Origin: Anaerolineales bacterium UBA5195
Lineage (GTDB): Bacteria > Chloroflexota > Anaerolineae > Anaerolineales > Villigracilaceae
Length of the DNA stretch: 64,000 nucleotides
Assembly (NCBI GenBank): GCA_002412925.1
Contig: DHVZ01000099.1
Coordinates: 58,585 to 122,584, forward strand
Direction: 5' to 3'
Shown here: positions 16,995 through 25,657 of the stretch, in pieces
Numbering within the stretch: position 1 is the first letter of the stretch
How the letters are laid out: every line of letters begins with the position of its first letter
The notes under the pieces: generated by a model
What the model saw: only the letters and a program-made list of their open reading frames with translations
Databases searched by the model: none
Told to the model about the DNA's origin: nothing
Translations under genes and position numbers: made by a program

Positions 16995-18041
16995 ATGACA
17001 AACGAACGAGATGTTTGGGTTCTGATTGAGCAGGAAGATGGCCGGATCGCCGAGATCAGCCTGGAGTTGCTGGCCAAGGGTCATGAGTTGGCCCAGGCGC
17101 TGGGCAGCCGGGTCTGCGCCGTGCTGTGCGGTTACCAGCTTGGCAGTCCTTCGCCGGGCTCAGAGCAGGCTCTGGCTGAGACCGTCATCGAGCAGGGAGC
17201 CGACCATGTCTTTGTGGCGGACCACCCTGAATTGGAAATGTACCGCACCCTGCCTTATGCCCGCGTAATGATTGACCTGGTGCGCGAACATCACCCCTAT
17301 ATTTTCCTGGTCGGCGCTTCGCCGCTGGGCCGCGACCTGGCTCCGCGCGTGGCCAGCGCCCTGTGTGTGGGTCTGACCGCCGACTGCACCGACCTGCAAA
17401 TTGGCGATTACACGTCCAAAAAGGAAAATACCGTTTACAAGGATTTGCTCTTTCAAATCCGCCCGGCTTTTGGCGGGAATATCATCGCGACCATTGTCAA
17501 CCCGAAGACGCGCCCGCAGATGGCGACTGTCCGCGAGGGTGTCATGCGCCGCCATGATCCGGTGCCAGGCCGCAAAGGGATAATCGAAACGATTACGCCC
17601 CACTTCCAGCCCGAGGATTTTTCCCTGAGGGTCATCAGCCGGGAAATCCGTGAGCCAACTGTCAAGCTCAAGGATGCCTCGGTGATTGTCGCGGGCGGCG
17701 CGGGTGTGGCCAGCCAGGAAAAATTCGACTTGCTGCGCGAACTGGCCAATACCCTGGGCGGCGAAGTTGGCGCTTCGCGCGCCGCGGTGGATGCCGGATT
17801 TATTTCGCACGAGCACCAGGTCGGCCAGACCGGCACGACCGTTCGCCCTCGCCTGTACATTGCGGCGGGTATTTCCGGGGCCATCCAGCATCGCGCCGGG
17901 ATGGACAAATCGAACAAAATTATCGCCATCAATACCGATCCCGACGCGCCCATTTTCCAGGTGGCCCATTACAAAATTGTCGGCGACCTGGAAGCAGTCC
18001 TGCCCCTGCTGATTCGCGCCTTGCGCGATAAAGCCAAGTAA
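16995..18041 (+). CDS. etfA: Electron transfer flavoprotein, alpha subunit
   Basis: A 348-residue alpha subunit. The N-terminal domain has YIFLVGASPLGRDLAPRVA, and the C-terminal FAD-binding domain shows GASRAAVDAGFI, QVGQTGTTVRPRLYIA-type and INTDPDAPIF motifs. It forms a heterodimer with EtfB and carries electrons from acyl-CoA dehydrogenases to a membrane ETF:quinone oxidoreductase or another acceptor. GGGGG lies upstream of the ATG. An acyl-CoA dehydrogenase gene follows after a palindromic repeat, giving a functional set for beta-oxidation or branched-chain acid breakdown. Confidence 0.93.
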   Translation: MTNERDVWVLIEQEDGRIAEISLELLAKGHELAQALGSRVCAVLCGYQLGSPSPGSEQALAETVIEQGADHVFVADHPELEMYRTLPYARVMIDLVREHHPYIFLVGASPLGRDLAPRVASALCVGLTADCTDLQIGDYTSKKENTVYKDLLFQIRPAFGGNIIATIVNPKTRPQMATVREGVMRRHDPVPGRKGIIETITPHFQPEDFSLRVISREIREPTVKLKDASVIVAGGAGVASQEKFDLLRELANTLGGEVGASRAAVDAGFISHEHQVGQTGTTVRPRLYIAAGISGAIQHRAGMDKSNKIIAINTDPDAPIFQVAHYKIVGDLEAVLPLLIRALRDKAK

Positions 18042-18050
18042 AAAAACGAG

Positions 18051-18145
18051 GGTCGAGTAGCCCCGCAGGTTGTTCGCGGGGCTACTCGAGACCCGGAGTC
18101 GTTGGTTTTGATACAGGCGAAAGTGCATCGCCCTACTCAACCAAC
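18051..18145. repeat. Dispersed palindromic repeat, copy A
   Basis: Two adjoining hairpins: GGTCGAGTAGCCCCGC pairs with GCGGGGCTACTCGAGACC, and GTTGGTTTTGATAC...CTCAACCAAC forms the second. The right half closely matches 59620-59670 (GGCGAAAGTGCATCGCCCT against GGCGGAAGTACATCGCCCT). It separates etfA from the acyl-CoA dehydrogenase gene. Confidence 0.75.
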
Positions 18146-18163
18146 TTATCGTACGGAGATATT

Positions 18164-19888
18164 ATGGCTGAAAATTTCTATTTGGATAATCTTGACCTTC
18201 AGTTCCGCCTGGAACGGCTGAACCTGGAAGAAGTCGTCGAAATCAAGGAAAAAGGCTATCAATACGCCAGCCAGCATCCGGCTGCGCCGCGGAACTACAA
18301 GGATGCCAAGGATAATTACCGTTTGCTGCTCGAAACGCTGGGCGAGATTTGCGCCCGGGTGATTGCGCCGCGTGCCGCCGAAGCCGATGAAGAAGGCGCG
18401 CAGTTCTCGAACGGCGAAGTGACCTATGCGGCGGCCACCCAGGCTGCCATCGAAGCTCTGAAGCAGGCCGAATTGATGGGTGTAATGCTGCCCTGGGAAT
18501 ATGGCGGGATGAACATGCCGGAAACCCTCTACGCGATGATGGTGGAAGTCCTGTCGCGCGCCGAGGCGGGCCTGATGACCATCTTTGGCTTGCAGGAGAT
18601 TGCTTCCTCGATTAACGAGTTCGGCGACGACGCGATGAAGGCGCGGGTGCTGCCGCGTTTCAGCCGCGGTGAAGTGGCCGGGGCGATGGTGTTGACGGAG
18701 CCGGATGCCGGGTCAGACCTGGGATCGGTGCAGACGCGCGCCACCCTCGACGAAGCCACCGGCAAATGGCATCTGAACGGTGTCAAACGCTTTATCACCA
18801 ATGGCTGTGCCGATGTCCACCTGGTGCTGGCGCGCAGCGAAGCCGGTTCGAACGACGCCCGCGGGTTGTCGTTGTTCCTGGTCGAGCGCGACGAAACCGT
18901 CCGCATTCGCCGCATCGAGCACAAGCTGGGCATCCATTCCTCGCCCACCTGCGAACTGCACTACAACAATACTCCCGCAGAACTGGTTGGCAAACGCCGC
19001 TATGGCCTGATGCGCTATTCCATGGCGCTGATGAATGGCGCGCGCCTGGCGGTCAGCGCCCAGGCCCTGGGGATTGCCGAAGCCGCCTATCGCGAGGCCT
19101 TCCGCTATGCCCAGGAACGCCAGCAGTTCAAGAAACCCATCCGCGATTTACCGGCGGTTTCCCGTTTGCTGCTGACGATGCGCGGTGAAATCGAAGCCAC
19201 CCGCGCCTTGCTCAGCGAGACCGGCAGTTGGGTCGACAAGCTGAAAGCTTACGAGCAGGCCGTGGCCGAGAGCGAAACTCCCGATCCGGCCCTGCGTCAG
19301 AAACTAAAAGTGGCCGGGACGATGGCCGAAACGCTGACGCCCCTGGTCAAGTATTACGCCACCGAGATGGGCAACCGCGTCTGCTATCTGGCGATGCAAA
19401 TCCATGGCGGGGTGGGCTACATGCGCGAGTTTAACGTTGAGCGGCACTTCCGCGATATTCGTATTACCAACATCTACGAAGGCACCAGCCAGCTCCAGAT
19501 TGTGGCGGCCATCAGCAAGCTGTTGGGCCATTCCATCGACCTGCTGCTCGACGAATGGGCGGCTGCCGATTACGGCCCGGAACTGGCCCCGCTCCAGGCG
19601 CAACTGGTCGAAGCCAACGCGTTGTTCAAACAGACCACTGATACCCTGAAAAGCAAAGGCACCGACGTGGTGGATTACTTTGCCGCTGACCTGGTCAATA
19701 TGGCGGCTTACATCGTCAATTCGTGGCTGCTGCTGAAGGATGCCCGGTTTTCCGAGCGCAAACGCGACCTGGCGCAAATCTATCTGGGCGAACACCTGAA
19801 GGATATCCATGTTGCGGCTCAGTCCATTCAGAACGCGGATACCTCCCCGCTCCAGGCGCGTGAGACAATTTTGAGCGCAGCTTTTTAG
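18164..19888 (+). CDS. Acyl-CoA dehydrogenase
   Basis: A 574-residue flavoenzyme that introduces the alpha-beta double bond in acyl-CoA and passes electrons to ETF. Motifs in order: VLTEPDAGSDLGSVQTRA (flavin and substrate loop), GVKRFITNGCADVHLVLAR, YAQERQQFKKPI, and NIYEGTSQLQ with the candidate catalytic Glu439. It is longer than the 380-residue short- and medium-chain enzymes, with about 60 extra N-terminal residues and a C-terminal helical extension, like long or AidB-style members. It lies downstream of etfBA and was probably once the same operon. Chain length preference is unknown. Confidence 0.92.
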   Translation: MAENFYLDNLDLQFRLERLNLEEVVEIKEKGYQYASQHPAAPRNYKDAKDNYRLLLETLGEICARVIAPRAAEADEEGAQFSNGEVTYAAATQAAIEALKQAELMGVMLPWEYGGMNMPETLYAMMVEVLSRAEAGLMTIFGLQEIASSINEFGDDAMKARVLPRFSRGEVAGAMVLTEPDAGSDLGSVQTRATLDEATGKWHLNGVKRFITNGCADVHLVLARSEAGSNDARGLSLFLVERDETVRIRRIEHKLGIHSSPTCELHYNNTPAELVGKRRYGLMRYSMALMNGARLAVSAQALGIAEAAYREAFRYAQERQQFKKPIRDLPAVSRLLLTMRGEIEATRALLSETGSWVDKLKAYEQAVAESETPDPALRQKLKVAGTMAETLTPLVKYYATEMGNRVCYLAMQIHGGVGYMREFNVERHFRDIRITNIYEGTSQLQIVAAISKLLGHSIDLLLDEWAAADYGPELAPLQAQLVEANALFKQTTDTLKSKGTDVVDYFAADLVNMAAYIVNSWLLLKDARFSERKRDLAQIYLGEHLKDIHVAAQSIQNADTSPLQARETILSAAF

Positions 19889-19900
19889 ATCTCATTGCCT

Positions 19901-20082
19901 GCACTGTGCGTATGGCGTTCTCAAAGTCGCTTGACAAAATAACGATGTCGTTGCGAGGGCGCGCTTTTCCGCCCGAAGCAATCTCCAAAAGGTCAGTTTT
20001 GCCCATTTAGCGGGAGACTGCTTCGGCAAAGAACGCCTCGCAGCGACATTTCTCGGACTTTGAGAAAGCCATAGCACTGTGC
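19901..20082. repeat. Large nested palindromic element
   Basis: A 182-bp stretch that folds on itself: GCACTGTGCGTATGGC at the left against GCCATAGCACTGTGC at the right, TTCTCAAAGTC against GACTTTGAGAA, TGTCGTTGCGAGG against CCTCGCAGCGACA, and CCGAAGCAATCTCC against GGGAGACTGCTTCGG. It looks like a MITE-like non-coding element in the acyl-CoA dehydrogenase-fabI gap. No open frame of interest lies in it. Confidence 0.75.
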
Positions 20083-20161
20083 GCAGGGGCGCGTGACTTG
20101 CGTCCCTGTTTTTGGTACAATATGGACAAATTTTATCAATAATATTGAAAGGTAAACATCA

Positions 20162-20953
20162 ATGGGACTCTTATCCGGTAAGAATGCTGTCATCTTTGGC
20201 CTGGCCAATGAACGCTCGATTGCCTGGGGCATTACCCAGGCTTTCCTGGCCCAGGGCGCCAATCTGGGTTTTAGTTATGCCCCCGTGATGGAAAAATACG
20301 CCCTGCCCCTGGCTGAAAGCCTTGGCGCGAAGTTCGTCGAGGCATGTGATGTCGCCAGTGACGAACAGATTGAAGCCGTGGCGGCCAAAGCCAAAGACCA
20401 TTTTGGCGAAGTCGACATCCTCGTCCATTCGATTGGTTTTGCCAACAAGGATGAATTGCAAGGGGATTTCTATAACACCAGCCGGGCCGGTTTCCACCTG
20501 GCAATGGATATCAGTGTCTACTCCTTTGTGGCGCTGGCGCGGGCTTTCCAGCCCTTCATGCGCCGGGGTGGCGCACTGCTGACTCTGACCTATTACGGCT
20601 CACTGAAAGTGGCTCCCAACTACAACGTGATGGGTGTGGCCAAAGCCGCGCTTGAATCGGCCACCCGCTATCTGGCCGCCGACTTTGGCCCGCAGGGTAT
20701 CCGTGTCAACGCCATTTCGGCGGGTCCGCTGCGGACCCTGGCCGCGATGGGTGTGACCGGTTTCCGCGATATGCATCGTAATTTTGCCGAGCGCACACCC
20801 CTGCGTGAGAATATCACGATTGAAGATGTGGGTAACGCGGCCCTGTACCTCTGCTCCAGCATGTCTGCCCACACCACTGGCGAAATTCATTACGTCGATA
20901 GCGGCTTCAGCATTATGGCCGCCGTTCCCGCGCCGGAGCCGGGCGCCGAGTAG
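20162..20953 (+). CDS. fabI: Enoyl-ACP reductase, NADH-dependent
   Basis: A 263-residue short-chain dehydrogenase of the FabI type: FGLANERSIAWGI at the nucleotide site, VHSIGFANKDELQG, TLTYYGSLKVAPNYNVMGVAK with the Tyr-x6-Lys pair, and SAGPLRTLAAMGV in the substrate loop. It catalyses the last step of each fatty-acid elongation cycle. TACAAT lies at 20116-20121 as a possible -10 box, and AAAGG stands before the ATG. A terminator follows the gene, so it appears to be monocistronic. Confidence 0.95.
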   Translation: MGLLSGKNAVIFGLANERSIAWGITQAFLAQGANLGFSYAPVMEKYALPLAESLGAKFVEACDVASDEQIEAVAAKAKDHFGEVDILVHSIGFANKDELQGDFYNTSRAGFHLAMDISVYSFVALARAFQPFMRRGGALLTLTYYGSLKVAPNYNVMGVAKAALESATRYLAADFGPQGIRVNAISAGPLRTLAAMGVTGFRDMHRNFAERTPLRENITIEDVGNAALYLCSSMSAHTTGEIHYVDSGFSIMAAVPAPEPGAE

Positions 20954-20983
20954 AAAGCCGAAAAAGCTCTCTGCAAGATGATA

Positions 20984-21016
20984 AAATAGGAGCGCGGATT
21001 TTCCGCGCTCCTATTT
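20984..21016 (+). terminator. Intrinsic terminator after fabI
   Basis: Fifteen-base perfect arms (AAATAGGAGCGCGGA and its complement) with a three-base loop, ending in a T-rich tail. Confidence 0.82.
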
Positions 21017-21035
21017 CTATTCTCAGTGGTGAAAA

Positions 21036-21479
21036 ATGTTTAAGAAAAACTCCAACCCAGGTGCAACCACCCCTCCGCCGGTTGTCCAGGCGGTCGAACG
21101 GATTACCTCGGTACTTGGCCCAGGCGTGATCTGGGAAGGCAAAGTCAGCGGGACGGGCGGCGTGCGCATCGAAGGTACCTTCGAAGGCCAGATCGGCCTG
21201 CGCGGGATGCTCGTCATCGGCGAGAGCGGGCGGGTGACCTGTGAAAATATCCGCGCCAGCACGGTCATAGTGGCCGGGGCGGTGCGCGGCAACCTCACCA
21301 CCCAGAAGCTCGAAATCCGCGCCACGGGCCGGGTCTGGGGCGATGTAACCACGACCTCTTTTGTGACCGAAGATGGGGCTTTCCTGCGCGGACAGATCCG
21401 TATGGAAGACCATGTTGATCTTGACCTGGGCCCTGAACCTGGTGTGGAAACGCCGATCAACGACGAACCCCCAGCCTGA
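21036..21479 (+). CDS. Bactofilin (polymer-forming cytoskeletal protein)
   Basis: A 147-residue protein whose central part (about residues 28-115) shows the beta-helical bactofilin pattern: GKVSGTGGVRIEGTFEGQI, GRVTCENIRASTVIVAGAVRG and GRVWGDVTTTSF, flanked by disordered proline-rich ends. Bactofilins polymerise without nucleotide and place cell-wall or motility enzymes. Length is normal. It lies next to a ProRS-like gene, with no evident functional link. Confidence 0.92.
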   Translation: MFKKNSNPGATTPPPVVQAVERITSVLGPGVIWEGKVSGTGGVRIEGTFEGQIGLRGMLVIGESGRVTCENIRASTVIVAGAVRGNLTTQKLEIRATGRVWGDVTTTSFVTEDGAFLRGQIRMEDHVDLDLGPEPGVETPINDEPPA

Positions 21480-21488
21480 TTCTTGCCA

Positions 21489-22682
21489 ATGAAATTTTCT
21501 CAATACCCCATCCAGACCCATCGTGAAAACCCGGCCAATGCCCGCAGCGCGGGCGCGGCGCTGCTCGTCCGCGCCGGGTACATGTCCCACGGCGGCGAAA
21601 TCCTGCCCTTGGGAGAACTTGCCATTCAGCGGATTCAAAAGCTGGCCAGCGATCCCTCATTCATTTCTCACCTCGGCCTCGCGCTCTTTTCTGGGGAAAA
21701 TGAAATTTACTACCCGGTGGAAATTGGTTCGACCGAGCTGCTTCATTGCCCGACCTGTGGTTTCGCCTCGCGGTTCGAACTTGCACCCGTTAAAAAGACA
21801 GTTTTCTCCACCGAAGCTCCCGCCGTGCTCGAAAAAGTACTCACCCCTGATTGCCCCACGATCGAATCCCTGGCTGTCTTTCTGGGCCTGCCGCAGGAGA
21901 AGACAGCCAAGGCCTTGATGTTTGTCCGTAGATCTGACGAAAAATTTATCTTCGTTGTTGTGCGCGGCGATCTGACCTTGAGCGAGGCCAAACTGGCGGC
22001 CTTCGTCGGCGAAATTCGCCTGGCCGCAGAAGCGGAAATTCGGACAGTGGGGGCCGTCCCTGGTTATGCCTCGCCGATTGGTGTGAAAAATGCCCTGATC
22101 GTGGTGGACGATCTTATCCCGCAATCGCCGAACCTGGTGGCCGGAGCGAACGAAGCCGGATACCACCTGAAGAATGTCAACTGCGGGCGCGATTACCAGC
22201 CCGATTTGGTGGCTGACCTGACCCTGGCAGTGGCGGGTGACTCCTGCGCGAATTGCGGCGCTGCGCTGGAAGCCTCCAAGGGCTGGGTGCTGGCCTCGGG
22301 CGGCCGCTTCGACTTCGAGAAAATTCTCATGGCCCTGGCCGAGACCTATCATGATGAAAAGGGACTGACTTTCCCGGCCTCCGCTACGCCCTTTGATGTT
22401 TACCTGATGCAGGTTCCGGGCAAGACTATGGATACCAGAGAACCCGCCGAGAACCTATACGACCAGCTGACCGCCGCTGGCCTTTCAGTCTTTTTCGATG
22501 ACCGCGACGAGCGCGCCGGGGTTAAATTCAACGACGCCGATTTAATCGGCTGCCCGATCCGCGTGACGGTGGGGGAACGCGGGCTGCAGAGTGGGATGGT
22601 AGAATTGAAAAAGCGCACCTCTCCCGAGAATCAGCCGGTTGCGCTGGCGGAAATAGCTGCCAAAATCAAAGAACTCTTCTGA
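21489..22682 (+). CDS. ProRS-like protein lacking the class II catalytic core
   Basis: A 397-residue relative of bacterial prolyl-tRNA synthetase, which is usually about 570 residues. It keeps the start of the fold (AGYMSHGGEILPLGELAIQRIQKL, as in the LLIRAGFI...LPLG region), a CPTCG zinc-like pair, a complete YbaK/INS editing domain (about residues 105-235, with LPQEKTAKALMF and PNLVAGANEAGYHLKNVN), a second CANCG pair, and a C-terminal anticodon-binding domain (TPFDVYLMQVPG to the end, with VFFDDRDERAGVKF and IGCPIRV). Motifs 2 and 3 for ATP binding are missing. It is unlikely to charge tRNA; trans-editing or regulation is possible. The start codon is taken at the ATG, since an in-frame TTG six bases earlier has no support. 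Confidence 0.85.
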   Translation: MKFSQYPIQTHRENPANARSAGAALLVRAGYMSHGGEILPLGELAIQRIQKLASDPSFISHLGLALFSGENEIYYPVEIGSTELLHCPTCGFASRFELAPVKKTVFSTEAPAVLEKVLTPDCPTIESLAVFLGLPQEKTAKALMFVRRSDEKFIFVVVRGDLTLSEAKLAAFVGEIRLAAEAEIRTVGAVPGYASPIGVKNALIVVDDLIPQSPNLVAGANEAGYHLKNVNCGRDYQPDLVADLTLAVAGDSCANCGAALEASKGWVLASGGRFDFEKILMALAETYHDEKGLTFPASATPFDVYLMQVPGKTMDTREPAENLYDQLTAAGLSVFFDDRDERAGVKFNDADLIGCPIRVTVGERGLQSGMVELKKRTSPENQPVALAEIAAKIKELF

Positions 22683-22687
22683 AAGGC

Positions 22688-22712
22688 TAGGGGCGACCGG
22701 CTGGTCGCTCCT
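22688..22712. repeat. Short palindrome upstream of aminotransferase gene
   Basis: TAGGGGCGACC pairs with GGTCGCTCCTA apart from one mismatch, around a three-base loop. It belongs to the same GTAGGGGC-type family seen at 2784-2846. Confidence 0.5.
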
Positions 22713-22721
22713 ACAAAAAAC

Positions 22722-23879
22722 ATGCTGAAAATCCCCATGTCATCCCCCGATCTGACCGAGTCTGACCGCCAGGCAGTCATCGAGGTGATTAACACGCCGA
22801 TCCTGAGCCTTGGCCCAAAGATCGTGGAATTCGAGCAAGCCTTTTGCGCTTACACCGGCGCAAAACAGGCCGTTGCGGTTAACTCTGGAACGGCGGGGCT
22901 GCATCTTTGTGTTCACGCGGCGGGGATTGGCCCCGGCGATCTGGTGATCACCACCCCGTTTTCCTTCGTCGCTTCGACGAATGCGCTCCTGTTCGAGCAG
23001 GCCATCCCAGTTTTTGTGGATGTCGATCCTGCAACAGGAAATATCGATCCTGAGCTGGTCTCCGACGCCGCCAAAAACATCGAAAAGTATTTGCCTCGCG
23101 CCTCGCACACCGCGCCGGGCACGTTGAAAGCCATTTTACCGGTGGATGTCTTCGGTCAGCCCGCCGCCATGGATAAAATCAACGCTGTTGCGCGGGAACA
23201 CGGCCTGAAAGTCATCGAGGATTCGTGTGAAGCAATCGGCGCAACGTACAAAGGCCAACAAGCCGGGACCTTTGGCGATTACGGGATTTTTGCTTTCTAC
23301 CCGAACAAGCAGATGACCACCGGCGAAGGCGGTGTCATCATCACCAATGACGAAAAAGCCGCCGATTTCATGCGCGCCCTGCGTAACCAGGGACGCGCTC
23401 CCGGCGATACCTGGCTTTCGCACACTTACCTGGGTTACAACTACCGGCTGGATGAGATGTCGGCGGCGCTGGGAATAACGCAAATCAAGCGGCTGGATGA
23501 AATGCTTGCGAAACGGGAGACAATTGCCGGGTGGTATGCCGAGCGATTGAGTGAAATCCCGGGGATCGAAATTCCCGTTGTCGTTCCCGAAACGACGCGC
23601 ATGTCGTGGTTCGTCTACGTTATCCGCCTGGCAAAAGGAATCGATCGGGCCGAACTGGCCAAACGGCTCGAAGCGCGCGGCGTGCCAATCCGCCCGTATT
23701 TCCTGCCGATCCATCTCCAGCCTTATATGGTCGAACGCTTTGGCTACCGTGAAGGCGATTTCCCCGTTACCGAAGACTTAGGCCGCCGCGGGGTGGCTGT
23801 GCCGTTTAGTGGTGTGATGACTGAAGCGCAGGTGGACTATGTCTGCGAGGCCCTCCGGCAGGAAATCCTGGGCGTATGA
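22722..23879 (+). CDS. DegT/DnrJ/EryC1/StrS family aminotransferase
   Basis: A 385-residue PLP enzyme with AVNSGTAGLHLCVHAAGIGPGD, DVDPATGNIDPELV, IEDSCEAIGATYKGQQAG and the PLP lysine in FYPNKQMTTGEGG. Members aminate keto-sugars bound to nucleotides. It resembles perosamine synthase-like and UDP-sugar aminotransferases more than rffA, but the exact sugar cannot be read. It lies away from the main glycan locus, beside a membrane protein gene with which it overlaps by four bases. Confidence 0.88.
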   Translation: MLKIPMSSPDLTESDRQAVIEVINTPILSLGPKIVEFEQAFCAYTGAKQAVAVNSGTAGLHLCVHAAGIGPGDLVITTPFSFVASTNALLFEQAIPVFVDVDPATGNIDPELVSDAAKNIEKYLPRASHTAPGTLKAILPVDVFGQPAAMDKINAVAREHGLKVIEDSCEAIGATYKGQQAGTFGDYGIFAFYPNKQMTTGEGGVIITNDEKAADFMRALRNQGRAPGDTWLSHTYLGYNYRLDEMSAALGITQIKRLDEMLAKRETIAGWYAERLSEIPGIEIPVVVPETTRMSWFVYVIRLAKGIDRAELAKRLEARGVPIRPYFLPIHLQPYMVERFGYREGDFPVTEDLGRRGVAVPFSGVMTEAQVDYVCEALRQEILGV

Positions 23880-24778
23880 ACGAATTCCCGCCTCCCCGCC
23901 AGCGCGGACTGGTGATTCATATTGTCCTGGCGGCCTTGCTGGGCGGCATCAGCCTGCTGGCTCTCTGGCTGACGTTCCAAACACCGGTGGGTTTGCTGTT
24001 CGCATTTTACGTTCTGCTGTTTTTTGCAACCGCTGTCCCAACGCCGATCCTGGCCTACCGCGCGTATGCGCTGGCGCGCGCCAACTACCTGCTCGACCGC
24101 AACTCCCTGCGCCTGGTCTGGGGACTGCGCGTCGAAGATATCCCGGTTACAGATGTGGAGTGGGTCCGCCCGGTGACTGGGTTGCTGGCGCCGATCAGCC
24201 TGCCCTGGTTTCGCCTGCCGGGGGGTATCCTGGGTGTCACGCGCCAGCCGGATATTGGCCGCGTCGAGTTCCTGGCATCTGAGCCGGGCACGCTTTTATT
24301 GGTGGCGACTGCCCGGCAGGTTTTTGCGATCTCGCCTGAAGACCCCTCGGGGTTTGCAGCGGCCTTCCAGAAAACCATCGAAATGGGCAGCCTGCAGACC
24401 GCTCCGGGCCGCTCGCAGTATCCGTCCTTTGTGGTTGTACGCGCCTGGGATAGCCTGGTGGCGCGTTTCATCTGGCTGTCCGGGATCTTCCTGAATGTTG
24501 GACTGCTGGTCTGGGTCAGCACGCTGATTTCAACGGTGAGAAGTGTGCCGTTGGGCTTTGCCCCGAATGGTCAGCCGTTGGAACCTGTTGCCACTGTGCA
24601 GCTGATCCTTTTGCCTCTCTTAAGCGTGCTGATTTTTATCGTGAGCTGGCTGGCAGGCTTGTTTTTCTATCGCAAACCAGAGCAGCAAGTTCTGGCGTTG
24701 GCGGTTTGGGCATCCAGTGCTGTTACCGCACTCTTGTTCCTGATTGCCGTCTTTGCCCTGATTACTTCCCCCGTTTAG
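23876..24778 (+). CDS. Membrane protein with bacterial PH-like domain
   Basis: A 300-residue protein with two N-terminal membrane helices (about residues 12-60), a beta-rich middle part (YLLDRNSLRLVWGLRVEDIPVTDV onward, about 75-170) that looks like a bacterial pleckstrin-homology domain, and three C-terminal hydrophobic helices (about 195-295). Function is unknown. It starts inside the stop codon of the aminotransferase gene (ATGA), so the two are translationally coupled. A small gap of nine bases leads to the DUF92 gene. Confidence 0.65.
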   Translation: MNEFPPPRQRGLVIHIVLAALLGGISLLALWLTFQTPVGLLFAFYVLLFFATAVPTPILAYRAYALARANYLLDRNSLRLVWGLRVEDIPVTDVEWVRPVTGLLAPISLPWFRLPGGILGVTRQPDIGRVEFLASEPGTLLLVATARQVFAISPEDPSGFAAAFQKTIEMGSLQTAPGRSQYPSFVVVRAWDSLVARFIWLSGIFLNVGLLVWVSTLISTVRSVPLGFAPNGQPLEPVATVQLILLPLLSVLIFIVSWLAGLFFYRKPEQQVLALAVWASSAVTALLFLIAVFALITSPV

Positions 24779-24787
24779 AATCCATCC

Positions 24788-25576
24788 ATGCAGTTACTCG
24801 CCGGTTTTATCCTTGCAGTTGTGATTGCTTTCGTTGCTTACCGCGCCCGCAGCCTGAGCCGCTCCGGGGCTTATGCAGCCGTTATCGTTGGAACGGTCAT
24901 TTTTGGGGCGGGCGGCTGGCAGTGGGCAGTGCTCCTGTTGGCGTTCTTCATCTCATCCAGCGGCCTTTCGCGCGCCTTCAAAAAACGCAAACGCGGTTTA
25001 AGCGAAAAATTTTCCAAAGGCAGCCAGCGTGACGCCGGTCAGGTCTTTGGGAACGGCGCCCTGCCAACCCTGTTTGCTGGTTTGCATTTCTTTTTCCCGG
25101 ACTCACCCTGGGTTTGGATCGCTTTCGCGGCCTCGTTGGCTGCCGTCAATGCCGATACCTGGGGTACCGAATTGGGCGTGCTCAACCCGCATCCGCCGCG
25201 CATGATCACCAATTTCAGGCAGGCGGTGGAAAAAGGCACCTCGGGCGGCATCTCGCTGACGGGAACCCTCGCCTCCCTGGCCGGCTCCGGCGTCATCGGT
25301 TTGCTCGCGGCGCTCGTTTACCCGTCGCCTGGGTCGCTGACCATTGGGCTGACGGTGACACTGGCAGGTTTCCTCGGCTCACTGTTTGATTCGCTGCTCG
25401 GCGCGACGATCCAGGCCATTTACTACTGTCCGGCCTGTGAAAAAGAGACCGAGCGCCATCCCCTGCATACTTGTGGGACACCAACCACGCTCAAGCGCGG
25501 TTGGGAATGGCTCAATAATGACATTGTCAACTTGGGGTGTGCGGTCTTTGCGGTCCTTGTTGTCCTGGTGATGTAA
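24788..25576 (+). CDS. DUF92 family membrane protein
   Basis: A 262-residue polytopic protein of the DUF92 (TIGR00297) family, with SRSGAYAAVIVGTVIFGAGG, RDAGQVFGNGALPTL, AAVNADTWGTELGVL, GTSGGISLTGTLASL and GSLFDSLLGATIQ blocks. Plant and cyanobacterial members (VTE6) phosphorylate phytyl phosphate, so a CTP-dependent prenyl-phosphate kinase activity is possible here. It carries an extra CPACEKETERHPLHTCG loop with cysteines near the C-terminus that could bind zinc. A bidirectional terminator separates it from the convergent slyD-like gene. Confidence 0.88.
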   Translation: MQLLAGFILAVVIAFVAYRARSLSRSGAYAAVIVGTVIFGAGGWQWAVLLLAFFISSSGLSRAFKKRKRGLSEKFSKGSQRDAGQVFGNGALPTLFAGLHFFFPDSPWVWIAFAASLAAVNADTWGTELGVLNPHPPRMITNFRQAVEKGTSGGISLTGTLASLAGSGVIGLLAALVYPSPGSLTIGLTVTLAGFLGSLFDSLLGATIQAIYYCPACEKETERHPLHTCGTPTTLKRGWEWLNNDIVNLGCAVFAVLVVLVM

Positions 25577-25606
25577 GAGCAACGCAGGCCCAGGGACGAA
25601 TAACAA

Positions 25607-25641
25607 AAAAGGCTCCGGCGAAATCAACGCCAGAGCCTTTT
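25607..25641. terminator. Bidirectional terminator between convergent genes
   Basis: AAAAGGCTCCGGCG pairs with CGCCAGAGCCTTTT around a seven-base loop, giving A-tract and T-tract on opposite sides so it can serve both the DUF92 gene and the slyD-like gene. Confidence 0.85.
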
Positions 25642-25657
25642 ACTATTCACAGTTACA

